NCBI RefSeq assembly: GCF_024139115.2
Contig: NC_085140.1
Coordinates: forward strand, 26,567,956-26,631,955
Reading direction: 5' to 3'
Length of the DNA: 64,000 nucleotides
Origin: Armigeres subalbatus
Lineage: Eukaryota; Arthropoda; Insecta; Diptera; Culicidae
Shown: one piece after another, positions 1 through 11,000 of the stretch
Position numbering within the stretch: the stretch's first letter is position 1
Layout of the letters: each line of letters opens with the position of its first letter
Notes under the pieces: model-generated
The model's database searches: none
Told to the model about the DNA's origin: nothing
Seen by the model: only the letters and a program-made list of their open reading frames with translations
Translations under genes and position numbers: made by a program

Positions 1-1067
1 TCGACATCTGGGGAACTGAAATAAAAAAGTTGCAATAAAGAATAAAGCATACTAAATTTGACGAAGAAATAACAATTGACTTTGCGAACGTTAAATGATA
101 TTTACAAGTGTTACTTACCTCACCATCATATACCAATTATGTACACACACAGACAAACAGACATAACACTCGTCAAATTTCCATCGTTTGCTGATTTACT
201 GGTCAATTCAAATAATCATTAGTTGGCCAATCGATCACTCGTGGCGCGCGCATCGTTTTTGCTCGAGTTTGACGTTTGCTCACTACCGCCATCTGGTTCG
301 TGATTTGCCCAGCTAACTGAAATCAACAGATGTCGTTACTGTTTGAATGACGATGAATTTGATAAGTAAATGTTCAATGTGTTATGTCTGTTTTTCTGTG
401 GTACACATCTAAGTTACTGGAACTCCAAACGTTTTTAGGGAGTTTGCGGTTTCTATTCTACATTTTATTGGAAGAAAATATACACATATTTCTCAAGCGT
501 GCGAGCACTTCAGAACACACTTTTTTTCGAGTCATCTGTCACGGTGATTTTTTTCACATTGAGTGTTTTGAAAATAAAAGTTCAAACACTTTTATGTTCA
601 TAACATGAATTTCAAAATTGATACTCAGACCTGACGAAAAATATGATTGAATTAAATACATGACTTTCAATTCTAAAGTTTTCACTTTTATTTTAAGGAA
701 AAAATATCACTTCTTAGAAGTAAAGTACAATATATTTGATAAAATAGTATTTGTTCTTTCTGTGTACTTTTTGATCCGGAAAATTCCGAATTAGCGAGAT
801 CCGGACTAACGAGTCGTCGGATTAGCGAAGTCCGGATAAGCGGGGGGATACTGTATATGCCAGTATAAGCCATTTTATGAGACAGATTCGAACAGCTGAT
901 CGAAAGTTTGAGTGGAGGGCCCGGTCTTTGTTTTGGTAAATCTGCATGCAAACCATCACACTGCCAAAAATATCTATATAAGATATATGTGTCGCCGTTA
1001 TAGATTTTTGCAATAGCTCCCCGAATAAAAAATACATTAGAATAACAATACAATTTATTGTAACACT
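1..1067. other. Non-genic stretch upstream of NOMO
   Basis: I see no credible coding exon here. The short open frames lack family features and codon structure. At about 778-860 there are several copies of a phrase on the theme of 'ccggattagcgaagtccgg', which looks like a decayed transposon end. The rest is AT-rich unassigned sequence. Confidence 0.4.
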
Positions 1068-2022
1068 ACACTGCAAAAATAATTCACTTAATGTTTACCT
1101 GAAAATGTACGTAGATTTTTTCCACCATACTTTTCAGGTGAAATCTACGTGAATCGGATTGACAATTTTGATCCATGTGTGGCATGTAAAAGTCACCTGA
1201 AATTCACGTAACTTTTACTGGATGTTTAGGTTAGCCATTCACATAGAAGTTACGTGATATTCAGGTGAATATAAATGGATCTCTAAATCACTGTCTTACA
1301 AGAGAGTTATAATTAATTTCTCTTTATCCAGTATCAGATTTTCTTAGAAAAAAATCATGCCGTTCTGTATATAACATAATCTTTATTTGATCAACGTAAA
1401 AAAAGAAATACACTTAATTGCTTGCGCTGCTCTGAAGATTTGTGTTATTTTAGGCACCTGTAGTGGTTCGAAGGGGTGAAATCCAGATTGTGGGTTTGTT
1501 GGATTCGTGCTCGCAATAGCCTGAAAAGCAACTTTTCATACGAGGGGGCGGATTTTCCTCGGGATTTTCCATATATTGTCAATCTGTAATTAGACATTAG
1601 AAAATAATACACCACACATTAATTGGTATTTATTACTAAGCTTGTGCTTATAATGCCCACTTGAATAATTCATTATTCGAACTTACCTTAGGCGTATTTA
1701 ATATCATGGAACAACAATTCAGACTAAAACAGAAAAGAATTACTAATATTCCAAGTTAAAATCGAGGTTAAAATAAAACTACATTCACGGAACAACAGTT
1801 GTGCGTCCACCGGTTGCGCCATGTTGAATTTGCTCAAATTTTCTTACCACACTGTTCGGTGAAAGTTACTTGAAATTCACGTAGATAGTACCTGACTTCT
1901 TAGTGAATTTCACCACCATATTGGTCAATTGTATGTGGGTAACATGAATCTTATTGTATTTATATTCTCCAGGATCTACGTGATTTTTCAGGTAAATTTA
2001 ACGTGGCTCGTTGGTTCAGTGT
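1068..2022. mobile_element. 955-bp MITE-like element with imperfect terminal inverted repeats
   Basis: Both ends read inward ACACTG, then 20 unmatched bases, then TTTACCTGAAAA, three more bases and ACGTAGAT, with identical spacing. Short copies of the 'cacgtaga/tctacgtg' and 'cacctga/tcaggtg' motifs recur inside (about 1130-1260 and 1860-2000). The flanks show a possible 3-bp ACT duplication. There is no coding capacity. The superfamily is not assigned. Confidence 0.65.
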
Positions 2023-3453
2023 ACTATTCATAACATTAAATTGGCAATAGATTATATTGTAAATGAAACCATAGAAATACATTAGAATGCATTGTTATGA
2101 ACCATTTACTGAAATGTAAATGAAGTTTTCGCAATAGAATGTACGGGTTGTTAAGTATCGTAACTATACAAAATCTGAGATTTTTCCATACATTTTTTTC
2201 GTCACACAATAGAGTGTATGGTTAATATATTGTTGAAATATCCGAACAAAACTGTTCAAAATACAATGGATTGTATTGTATTTATATAGTAAAACAATAC
2301 GATTTTAAATTTCTCAGTTGTGGCAGGTTTACTGTTCAACAATGCAATTTAAAGGGAAAAAATGCATATTTGGCGCTATGAGGCAAATATTGTTATATAG
2401 TTTATATCCAATGTAAAGAAACGTTTCGAAAACTATCAATGTATGAAACTTATGTACGAAAACGTTCCAAAAACAATTGCAAGTATAGTTACATTAGAGA
2501 AATATGTTGATGTATTGTATCCTCAGTGTTGATACAATCTGTGCAACCATCAAGAAACAATGTATCCTATTGTATACCGTACATTTTATGGTAATTCAAT
2601 TGTTTACACTATTGAACCAATAGTACATTTTTATCCGGGTCCACCCTAATATAATCGATATAGAACCACACATAAATTAAATAATTGCTAATTCGAGACC
2701 ACACATAAAGTTTATTTGGATATATATTTTATTAGTAGTTCGCGTGGAGAATGGTTATGTGTGCGCTGATATACATCATAAGTTAAATCTATGGATTTTT
2801 GCCAATAAATATGTGTGGATTTTTAGTAGTGCATCATTTCGTCATCATCATCATCATTTCATTCCATTTTCGCAAATGTTCCTTGTAAAATGTAAATATT
2901 AGTGTTAGGTCTCCTGTCATTTGAGCTTTCTATAAAATGGCTTATTGAATAAATGATGAGTAAACGAGTTTACTCTTAAGTCCCCTGTGCATATTGCCTA
3001 TCCGGAACAGAGCTAGAACGGCTTTTATACCGAGGTTGGATTTTTCTCCATATACAAGCAATTTTCCCAATTTCGGAAGTTGTGCGCTGGATACGCCTAA
3101 AGATGCACTAAACAACGCATCAGTTAGTTTGACAGATAAAACTTCGGAAGAAAGTTCAGTACGGAAGTCCCGACTTCCGAATTTAAAGTTATAGTGTTGG
3201 CGACAATTCGAGCAGTCTGTTGCTTGCCTGCATCGCGTTTCATTTTTACTTTTTGTACTGGCCTATAAAACACCCCTGCATAATATCTGACAGCTGAGAA
3301 ATGTCATGCTCAGTCATCACCGTCATTAGATTCAGTGGGCTCACTTTTTTCTCGTTTCGGCACGGATTTGTTCGCATGTAAATTAATTTTTCTCGTGATT
3401 CGGTCCACAATTGAAAAGTTGGACACTTTTTGTCCGAAATTTCCGATAGAAAA
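2023..3453. other. NOMO upstream and 5' leader region, no other gene seen
   Basis: The sequence up to about 2640 is AT-rich with repeated 'attgtatt/cattgt' phrases, probably another old repeat ending near 'tatccgggtccaccc'. A short CAT-type microsatellite is at about 2843-2862. The last few hundred bases before 3454 should hold the NOMO promoter and 5' UTR. A TATAAAA string lies at 3264-3270, but I see no convincing initiator at the right distance. Confidence 0.4.
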
Positions 3454-6400
3454 ATGACCCGTGCCGGTTTTACGGTACTATTGACGGCGTGCTTCCTTCT
3501 GGCATCAAGATTTGCCGTGGCAAACGATGTTTTTGGTTGCGGCGGTTTCATCAAAAATGCGAACTCCGATCTGGATTTCAGCAAGGTGGAGGTCGGCCTG
3601 TAAGTGTTAATTGAATTAATGGGAAAGGAGAAGATTTGTAACTATTTGCTATTGATTCCAGGTACAATCCACAGGGCAGTTTGAAGATCAAGACAGACTG
3701 TTCGCCGTCAAATGGGTACTACTTCATACCGCTGTACGATAAGGGAGAGTACGTTTTAAAGGTTATTCCTCCACCCGGTTGGAGCTTCGAACCGGAGCAG
3801 GTTCCAATCAAGTTTGATGGTGCAACGGATGTGTGCAGCCAAGGAAAGGACGTAAATTTCCTTTTTAAGGGATTTGGTATTACTGGAAAGGTGGAGATCT
3901 ATGGACACGATGTAGGAGCGAAAGGCGTGCAAGTGGAGCTGCGCTCGGAGAGCAACACAAAAATCGGACAAACTTTTACGGATAGTAATGGGATTTTTTC
4001 GTTCACACCCATCAAGTCAGGTAGATACGTAATTAAAGTAAAACACGATAAGTGGCACTTTGTGAAGGCGGAATACACGGTAACGGTGACAACTGGAAAT
4101 ACGGAGATTCCTGCAAAATCACTGGTCGTGTCGGGTTTCGACGTGGAAGGACGGATTCATAGCGATGGGCAGCCTTTTGTCAATGTAGGATTTGTGCTGT
4201 ATCCAGAGAAGGGAGCCGAGGTGTTGTTGAAGTGCGCCTCGGATAATGTCCCAGCTGTGAGCGGAACGAATCCTAACTACAGTGAAACTGCACATTGCTT
4301 TGTAGAAGCAAACAAGGCAACAGGAACGTTCACGTTTGCGGGAGTGTCATCCGGGAAGTATCGCGTGGTACCGGTGTTCAACAACAAGGCTATCAAGTTC
4401 CACCTTCGACCGGAAGCAATCGAATTCTCAGTGGGGCGCGATGGTTTGCGCTTGTCGGAGAGCTTCGAGGTAACCGGATTCAGCGTCAGTGGAAAGGTGT
4501 TGCAAGTTGAGAATGGATCAGGCGTACGTAGTGCCAAAGTTAAACTGAACGGAAAGGAAGTGGCCACGACTGATAACGAAGGAAAGTACACGTTGAATAA
4601 TATTCAGGCAGGCACTTATACCATACAAGTTACCGCTGACGATTTGCATTTCAAGGACCGGATTGTAAAAATCTCGTTAAGTGATCCAGCGCTTCCAGAT
4701 GTTATTGTATCTGGATTTAAAGTGAGTAAACTTTTGATTATATTTGTTTTCAATCACCAATTTCGCCTAAAATTCAAAAAAGCGGCTAGCGATATTGTCC
4801 TTGTTCCTACCTGCAAAGGATAAACATCATATTTTGTTCGATTTTTCCTTCAACAAATATAATGAGATGTTTGTTGAAATGAATTAGCGATTACCTTACA
4901 GTATTATGACATTTTTTTCAGGTATGCGGTCAAGTGATCTCCAAAAAGTCCTACCGAGTGGCCATTACGAAAAAAGCATCCTCGACTACAGTTGAAGTGA
5001 CAACGAAGGAAAACACCGCAGGCGAGTGGTGCACATTTTTGGAAAATGGTCATTACACCGTCAAAGTTCTAACTAGCGAACAAGAACACTCCGCTGGAAT
5101 CCAGTTCTTCCCTTTGACACAGTCGATTCATGTCGACCGATCGCCTCAAAGTGGTATTATCTTCTCTCAGTTGAGAGCCACTGTTACTGGAGAGGTTCGT
5201 TGCCTGCCGGATGCTGGAAATGCTTGCTTGAAAGATGTCTCTGTCACACTGACTCCGTTAGATGTCAATGGCAACCCAACTGGCCAGGTGTCCAACGCTG
5301 AACTACAAGGTGGCAAATATTCGTTTGCAAATGTCCTTCCTGGTAGTTACGAAGTGAGCGTCCCGAAAGGTAAACTTTGCTGGCAATCGAACACGGTCAA
5401 GTTCAATGTGAAGACCGCCCAGGAAACTGTTCCTACGCTGGTTCAAAGTGGATACATGGTTTCAATTGTATCAAGTCACGCTGTTAAGATGACCTACAAA
5501 CTAAAAGGTGTCGAAGGTGCCAAACAGGAAGAAATGTTACTCACTTCCGGAATGAACATGTTCTGCGTACAGAAAGCGGGAAGCTATGAAATCAATCTCT
5601 CGGGATGTCATCGATATGGTGCAGATGTGCCAAAAGTTTTTTCAACTTCCGATGTAGCGCCAGTTAGTATTTCTGCTTTGAGCCATCGTCACACTGTTAA
5701 AATTCTGGCTGAAGAGAAAGACACCTACAAGACTTTAGTCACTTCCAAATCCGGAACGGAAACAATCGAATTCAAAGCAAGCGACAAACGATTTGAGAAT
5801 TCCAATGTTTATGAACATGATTTCTTCCTGAAACAAGGAGAACAAATCACTTTAGTCCCAGTTAGCGAAATTATGTTATTCACTCCGACTGCACTGGAAG
5901 TCGTCGGAGCGTCGGATTGCACCGAAGTTCCCACTAAGATAATAGCTCGGAAGGGTTTACTAATCAATGGAAAAACCTCACCACCGATCAAAGATGCAAA
6001 AATTACTCTGCTCTTCCCAAACAATCCGGAACTGTCTCCGCTAGTAGCTCTGACTAATGACAACGGTGGGTTCCGCTTCGGTCCCATTGATTCCAGCGTG
6101 GCAGTGGAGCTATCCGCTGAAAAGGAATCATATGTGTTCTCGACATTCGATAAGGCCACCAATTCGTTCAGCGGACACAAGCTGTGTGAGATTATCGTAA
6201 CCGTGAAAGATGACGCAGGAAATAGATTGCCCGGAGTTTTGCTGTCCTTATCCGGTGCAGAGAGCTATCGCAAAAATCTAGTCACCGGTGAAGATGGTAC
6301 AATCAAGTTCCATTCGCTTTCACCCAGCGAATATTATCTTCGAGCGATGATGAAAGAGTACGAATTTAAGCCAAATTCTAAGTTGATTCAAGTGAAGGAT

Positions 6401-7312
6401 GGTGCCACGGTGAACGAGGAACTACGAGGTACGCGTACCGCTTTCTCGATATTTGGTTCCATTACCTCCCTAAACGGAGAGCCATTCCCGAAGGTTACTG
6501 TCGAAGCGGTAACAGATGAGCGATGTGGAAACCATCTTGAAGAGAGTACCAGCGAACCCAACGGCCAATACCGCATTCGAGGTCTCCACCCGGGCTGTCA
6601 ATACACTATTCGTGTTCGAACGGATGGTCCTTCCTCAAATGTCGACCGTTCGATTCCCACAGAAAAGATCATCAACATCGCGAAGGGCGACGTTCGTGAT
6701 GTCAACATGATCGCCATTAGTCCTATTTCCTTCGTCGATGTCACCATCCGAGTGCTAGCCTCGGAGAACGACTACTACAAGTCCCTCAAGGTATTCCTCT
6801 ACAAAAAAGGTAGCGATTCGCCAGTTCATTCGCAGCGTGTCGAATCCCCACTGAACCCCAAAAGCAAGATCAACCCCGGAATTATGGTGTTCTTCCCGCG
6901 AATTCCGTTCGATGGCAAATCCTACTACATCGAACTGACCTCCACCCTCTCGGAGAAAAACTACAAATTCTCCCTCCCAATGGTCGAATTCACGGCCAAC
7001 CGCAGCACCTTCTTCAGCGAGTTGCACTTCGAACCGGAGTTGCGGACCGCCGAAAGTGATCTCAACCAAAACTCGCTGTCAGCCATCGTGCTGATTCTAC
7101 TCGTTGGATTCGTCTTCTTCAAGCAGGACCTGGCGCTGGAGCTACTCGGCTTAGCGTGGAATAAACTGGGTAGCGCCGTCGGGGATCTGATAACTAAATC
7201 CAAACCAAAGGAACCGAAGTACGAACCGGCGACGTTCGACGAGAGGGAGATTGACAAGCTCGCTTCCAGCATCAATGCAATCAAGAAGAAGAAGGTGAAG
7301 AAAGCGAACTAG
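3454..7312 (+). CDS. NOMO: NOMO (Nodal modulator) homologue, ER membrane chaperone-complex subunit
   Basis: Exons are 3454-3599, 3662-4721 and 4922-7312. Donors gtaagt and gtgagt and acceptors ttccag and ttcag keep the frame, giving 1,198 aa (human NOMO1 is about 1,220). Residues 1-23 form a signal peptide, and the mature protein opens with NDVFGCGGF. The segment after the first junction (YNPQGSLKIKTDCSPSNGYY) and the later 'PPGWSFEP' match the family's N-terminal domain. The body is a series of beta-sandwich (Ig-like, carboxypeptidase-regulatory-like) repeats with recurring 'VSGF.V.G.V' strands. One transmembrane helix lies at about 1120-1137, followed by a short cytosolic tail ending in a lysine run (KKKKVKK). 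NOMO works in the ER membrane with Nicalin and TMEM147, in translocon-associated assembly of multipass proteins. The start is the first ATG before the signal peptide. The gene is intact. Confidence 0.97.
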
Positions 7313-7456
7313 TAAACGTGTGCAGCTCACATTAGTCAAGTTGAGGTAGTAGAACCGTAGAAAAGGTAAGTGGTTTATTTTTATTTGGTACGAGTATCGA
7401 AGGTTGAGTTAGAAAGCCGTAATTTATAAGAGATGTGGTGAATGAATTCGATACAA

Positions 7457-7462
7457 AATAAA
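7457..7462 (+). terminator. Poly(A) signal AATAAA of NOMO
   Basis: Canonical AATAAA 145 nt after the NOMO stop codon, in the correct strand. It lies only 34 nt from the poly(A) signal of gene B on the other strand, so the two mRNAs probably end tail to tail or overlap. Confidence 0.7.
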
Positions 7463-7495
7463 TCGAAGATCCAGTCGAGAAAATTCTTAATGTGG

Positions 7496-7501
7496 TTTAT
7501 T
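7496..7501 (-). terminator. Poly(A) signal AATAAA of gene B (and perhaps C)
   Basis: AATAAA on the minus strand follows directly after the TGA stop of gene B, so the 3' UTR would be very short. No AATAAA is visible between the stop of gene C and this point, so gene C may use the same site. Confidence 0.6.
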
Positions 7502-7855
7502 TCAGAGAAGTCCTTGAAATGTGGAATTGTTGTAATCGTAGTTAGGGTCCTCCATTCTGATCAACTCCTCTGGAAAAAGTTTGTACCAGAATACATACAC
7601 TCCAGCAAGGATTAAACTCACTATTGCTATCTTCAGTTGTAGTAGCTGGAAACCCGACAAAGTTGAAAGGATCGATGTTGCTGAAATATATAAAAGCTCA
7701 AATAAGTGCGACAAAATATCGAAAAATATGTATCTCTTACCAGTTAGTGAATATCGCGAGATTGCTTTCGATTCTTTTTCCATTCCTTCAATCATTACTA
7801 CGCCATGGATGAGTACAAATAATCCTGTAAACAAAGGAAACGATTCCACTATCAT
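7502..7855 (-). CDS. Gene B: small leader-plus-transmembrane protein of the local family
   Basis: Unrecognised family. Exon 1 is 7855-7741 and exon 2 is 7680-7502. The 60-nt intron (gtaaga ... tttcag) is a multiple of three and open, so an unspliced reading would look like one 117-aa frame; splicing gives 97 aa. Residues 1-24 ([20 protein letters not shown]...) look like a signal peptide. After the phase-1 junction comes a hydrophobic segment at about 54-72 (LKIAIVSLILAGVYVFW) and then YKLFPEEL. This matches the pattern in gene C ([14 protein letters not shown]) and G1 (LAGIYFFGHKIWPGG). The acidic, Asn/Tyr-rich tail is short and lacks the cysteine module of G1 and E. The ATG overlaps the stop of gene C as ATGA, so the leader would lie inside C or come from a shared transcript. 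Function unknown. Confidence 0.65.
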   Translation of the reverse strand: MIVESFPLFTGLFVLIHGVVMIEGMEKESKAISRYSLTGKRYIFFDILSHLFELLYISATSILSTLSGFQLLQLKIAIVSLILAGVYVFWYKLFPEELIRMEDPNYDYNNSTFQGLL

Positions 7856-8036
7856 GACGCCTCTGCTGGCTGCTTAGTATTAGGAGCGGCATAAGGTGCT
7901 GGATCGGCCAGCCCTTCCCCTAGTCCGGGAACGATTCGGTTCAGATAGAGATAGATTCCAACAAAAGCCAATCCAAAGGCGAAAGTTGTGACCTTAATAG
8001 TGATGACGGGAGCAAATGCGGCCGTAATATGGGTCC
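7852..8036 (-). CDS. Gene C, last exon
   Basis: Minus-strand exon from acceptor AG (8038-8037) to TGA at 7854-7852, 185 nt. It starts with two bases that complete a codon, the same phase as the second exons of B, G1 and E. Its stop overlaps the start of gene B by 4 nt. Confidence 0.7.
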
Positions 8037-11000
8037 CTGCAATTGAAATCGGAAACAAGTTTAATTGGAATAGAAAAATAGTTTTTCTTTTTTGCCTTTC
8101 TCGTATTATACAAAGTATACGTAAACAGTTCATATTTTGCCATCGCAAACGGCGGACGCGTTCTTGTTCTCTCTCGCGCTTTTGTTAAACACAATTCACA
8201 ACCATTAAACACAATGGGAAATGCGCGGGAAACTACACTTGTGGTCGATTTTAGTTTCTTCCCAATTCGTCCCGATGTTGGGAAAGTCAAGCATTTCTTG
8301 GATGATCAAATAAATATCAAGTATGCGAATGTTAAAAGCATTCAGTTGCATAACACCCGCAATTGTGATCTGATAGGGCTGATAGACAAAGAAGTCGCTT
8401 TGCGCTAGCAATCAGAGCATAATTGCAAGCGCACTATCGTGTGCAAAGAAAAGCAATATCAGATTCCGGTTTACGTGGATAGCGAGGCGGTAGTCGTTAG
8501 GGTTCACGATCTACCCCCGACGGTGAGCCACAGTGCCGTACATGAGTATATGCTCAAGTACGGAGAAGTTGTTCAGTCGGACGAGTTGTTCAGTCAGGCC
8601 GACTTCCCACCGATAAACAATAATGAAAAGTATCATCGCCTCCAGCTACAAATGAAACCTCAGGAGAACAACGATCACAAAATGATGACGAGTGGACCGA
8701 CGTCGAAGACAACGCATTCTATTCATCGTCCGAGTTCAATGAGGTAACGCACAAACGCCGGCGATCAAAGCGAAGTAGAACGATGGAAGCGAAAAAACTC
8801 AAAAGTGCAGCCCAATCGGGTTGTACGCAAAGGAGACGTTGAACTACGTAGCTGTATGTAATGTACAGGTGTTCGACTTTTCTGTTCAATGAGACCAAAA
8901 CAAGAGTTTTTCAAGCCCAGGGTGAATCTGTTTTCATTGTTTATCATGTGCTCCTGAGATTGAGTGATCATTACGAACCCTGGTGATGTATATATAATTT
9001 TTAGAACAACATTTGAAAAGGATGATAAAAATAAAATTTACATAATACCTAATCGAGGATGAACAACACTTTCAAGCGACCACATATCCAAATTATCATT
9101 GATAAACACTCGCGAGAGAGTGAGAATTGTTCGTTAATTGTAGCTCGATTTAAAGCATTGGTAAAAACTACTTTTGAAATTATTTTCCCACATAATACCA
9201 AAACACAATGCCAAAAATACGATTGAACTTCATTATTGACATTAAATTGGTCACTTGTCATAAGACGAGTTTGTACAATCCCATTGAATTCCACCACTTA
9301 ATTGTATCTTGACAGATACGTATTTCGACCTCAACAGTAAGTCCGTCTTCAGTGTCTCGTACTTGACTCGACTTAAGTCTACTGTTGAGGTCGAAATACG
9401 TATCTGTCAAGATACAATTAAGTGGTGGAATTCAATGGGATTGTACAAACTCGTCTTATGACAAGTGAAGACATTCAACTAAAAAGCTCAAAATAATTTT
9501 CTTAATTAAATTGGTATCATTTAGGTTTACATTTAAATAATAATCTTGCGTTTATTATTATTCGATTCCAAAATTTTAAAAGCTATCGCCAATCACAACT
9601 CGCGCACTTTCCACACTTGAGAAGTTATCAAATGATAATTTCAATAATTATCGCATGAGAATGATTCAGTACAATCCTGGCTGATAGTGTACCGCTGCAA
9701 CCATCACCGACGCAAACTGGAACAGAGACTTAGCACCCGCCACTAAGTCAGTCTAAGCCACCGGTGGCTTATTAGAGAAAAGCCCATCGTGAAAGCTGGG
9801 CTGTCAACGGAGTTTGGTGGACATCCTTTGGAGGAAGTCAGAGTAGACGCGACAAAAAAGTTTGACAGTTTATTGATAATAATTATTATTCCTTCACGTG
9901 AGTTACGCCAGACTTTGCGTTTACTCCGACAGAGTAATCAGGAATCAGCAAAAAACGAGCCGAACAAAGTTTCCCAGAACACATCCACTGCAGCAACGAT
10001 CTTAATTAGGAGAAACGAACTGCACCAGCAAAATGCCTGTAAGTTGCACTAATTTGACGTCTATGCTGGATTGAGGTCTCCAGTTAGCCTTTCGAACAAA
10101 TGCGCAGAATCCGGAGATGGCAAGATCAATTATCAATCCGATTTAGGATGTTTTCGGGTGGAAAACTCGACACAAGATACATACTAATGCAATGTGTTTA
10201 GAAAGCTTTCAATTGATAACCAAAGAAAATTTAATAGATTACTAAGTTGAAAAGCAGGCCAAGTTCCAGTTGGAATGTAGTGCTTTGGACGAAAAATCTT
10301 GCGATGCACATACGAGAATGACTGATTCACCGAAACCGATTGCTCAACTGTTCGCAAGTTTGCAATGGTAAATATTATCATACAGTATTATAACACACTA
10401 GAGTCAGTTTTTACGCGAAGGATAAAGGCCGCGTGAATTAAAATAACGTAAAAAACTCGTAAATCCCAAAATATATCTGATTAAACCGCGGAAATCCCGA
10501 AATTCGAGGGAAAAAAAACCGCACGAATATCAATTCGTGTAAAAAAACGCGTGAAAAAAGACTTCAGTGTACTTCAGGTATGAAGCGTTGACTCTTCCTT
10601 GATCGAATGGTCCAAGAAAATTGAAAATCCATCAAGAAACGGCTGAGATATTATCGGTCAAAGTCTATCATATTTTCGTGACGTTTTTCGATGTTTTGCA
10701 ATCGTAAAGTGTACCCCAATATAGAAAAGACAGACGTAGTTCTACGTCAAAAACGTGTACGGATCAGTGTTTCCTCAACGTGGATCAAATTGAAATAGTC
10801 GTGAAAGTGAAAACAAATTTTGGAAATAAAAATGGAAAGGGGTTTAGTACTAAGTAGAATTAAGTGTTATCGGCGCGGTAAAGCTGGATGCGACGAGTGA
10901 GCCTTAAATAAACAGAATGAATAAAAAAAAGTATACGTAAAGGCTATATGTTCGTTCCAAAAACGAACTTTTTATAGGAGGCCTATAGGAGGGTCTCCGC

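Noticed and set aside
3264..3270. TATA box for NOMO
   Set aside because: No initiator at the proper distance; the nearest TCAGTC is about 48 nt downstream, and housekeeping genes often lack a TATA box.
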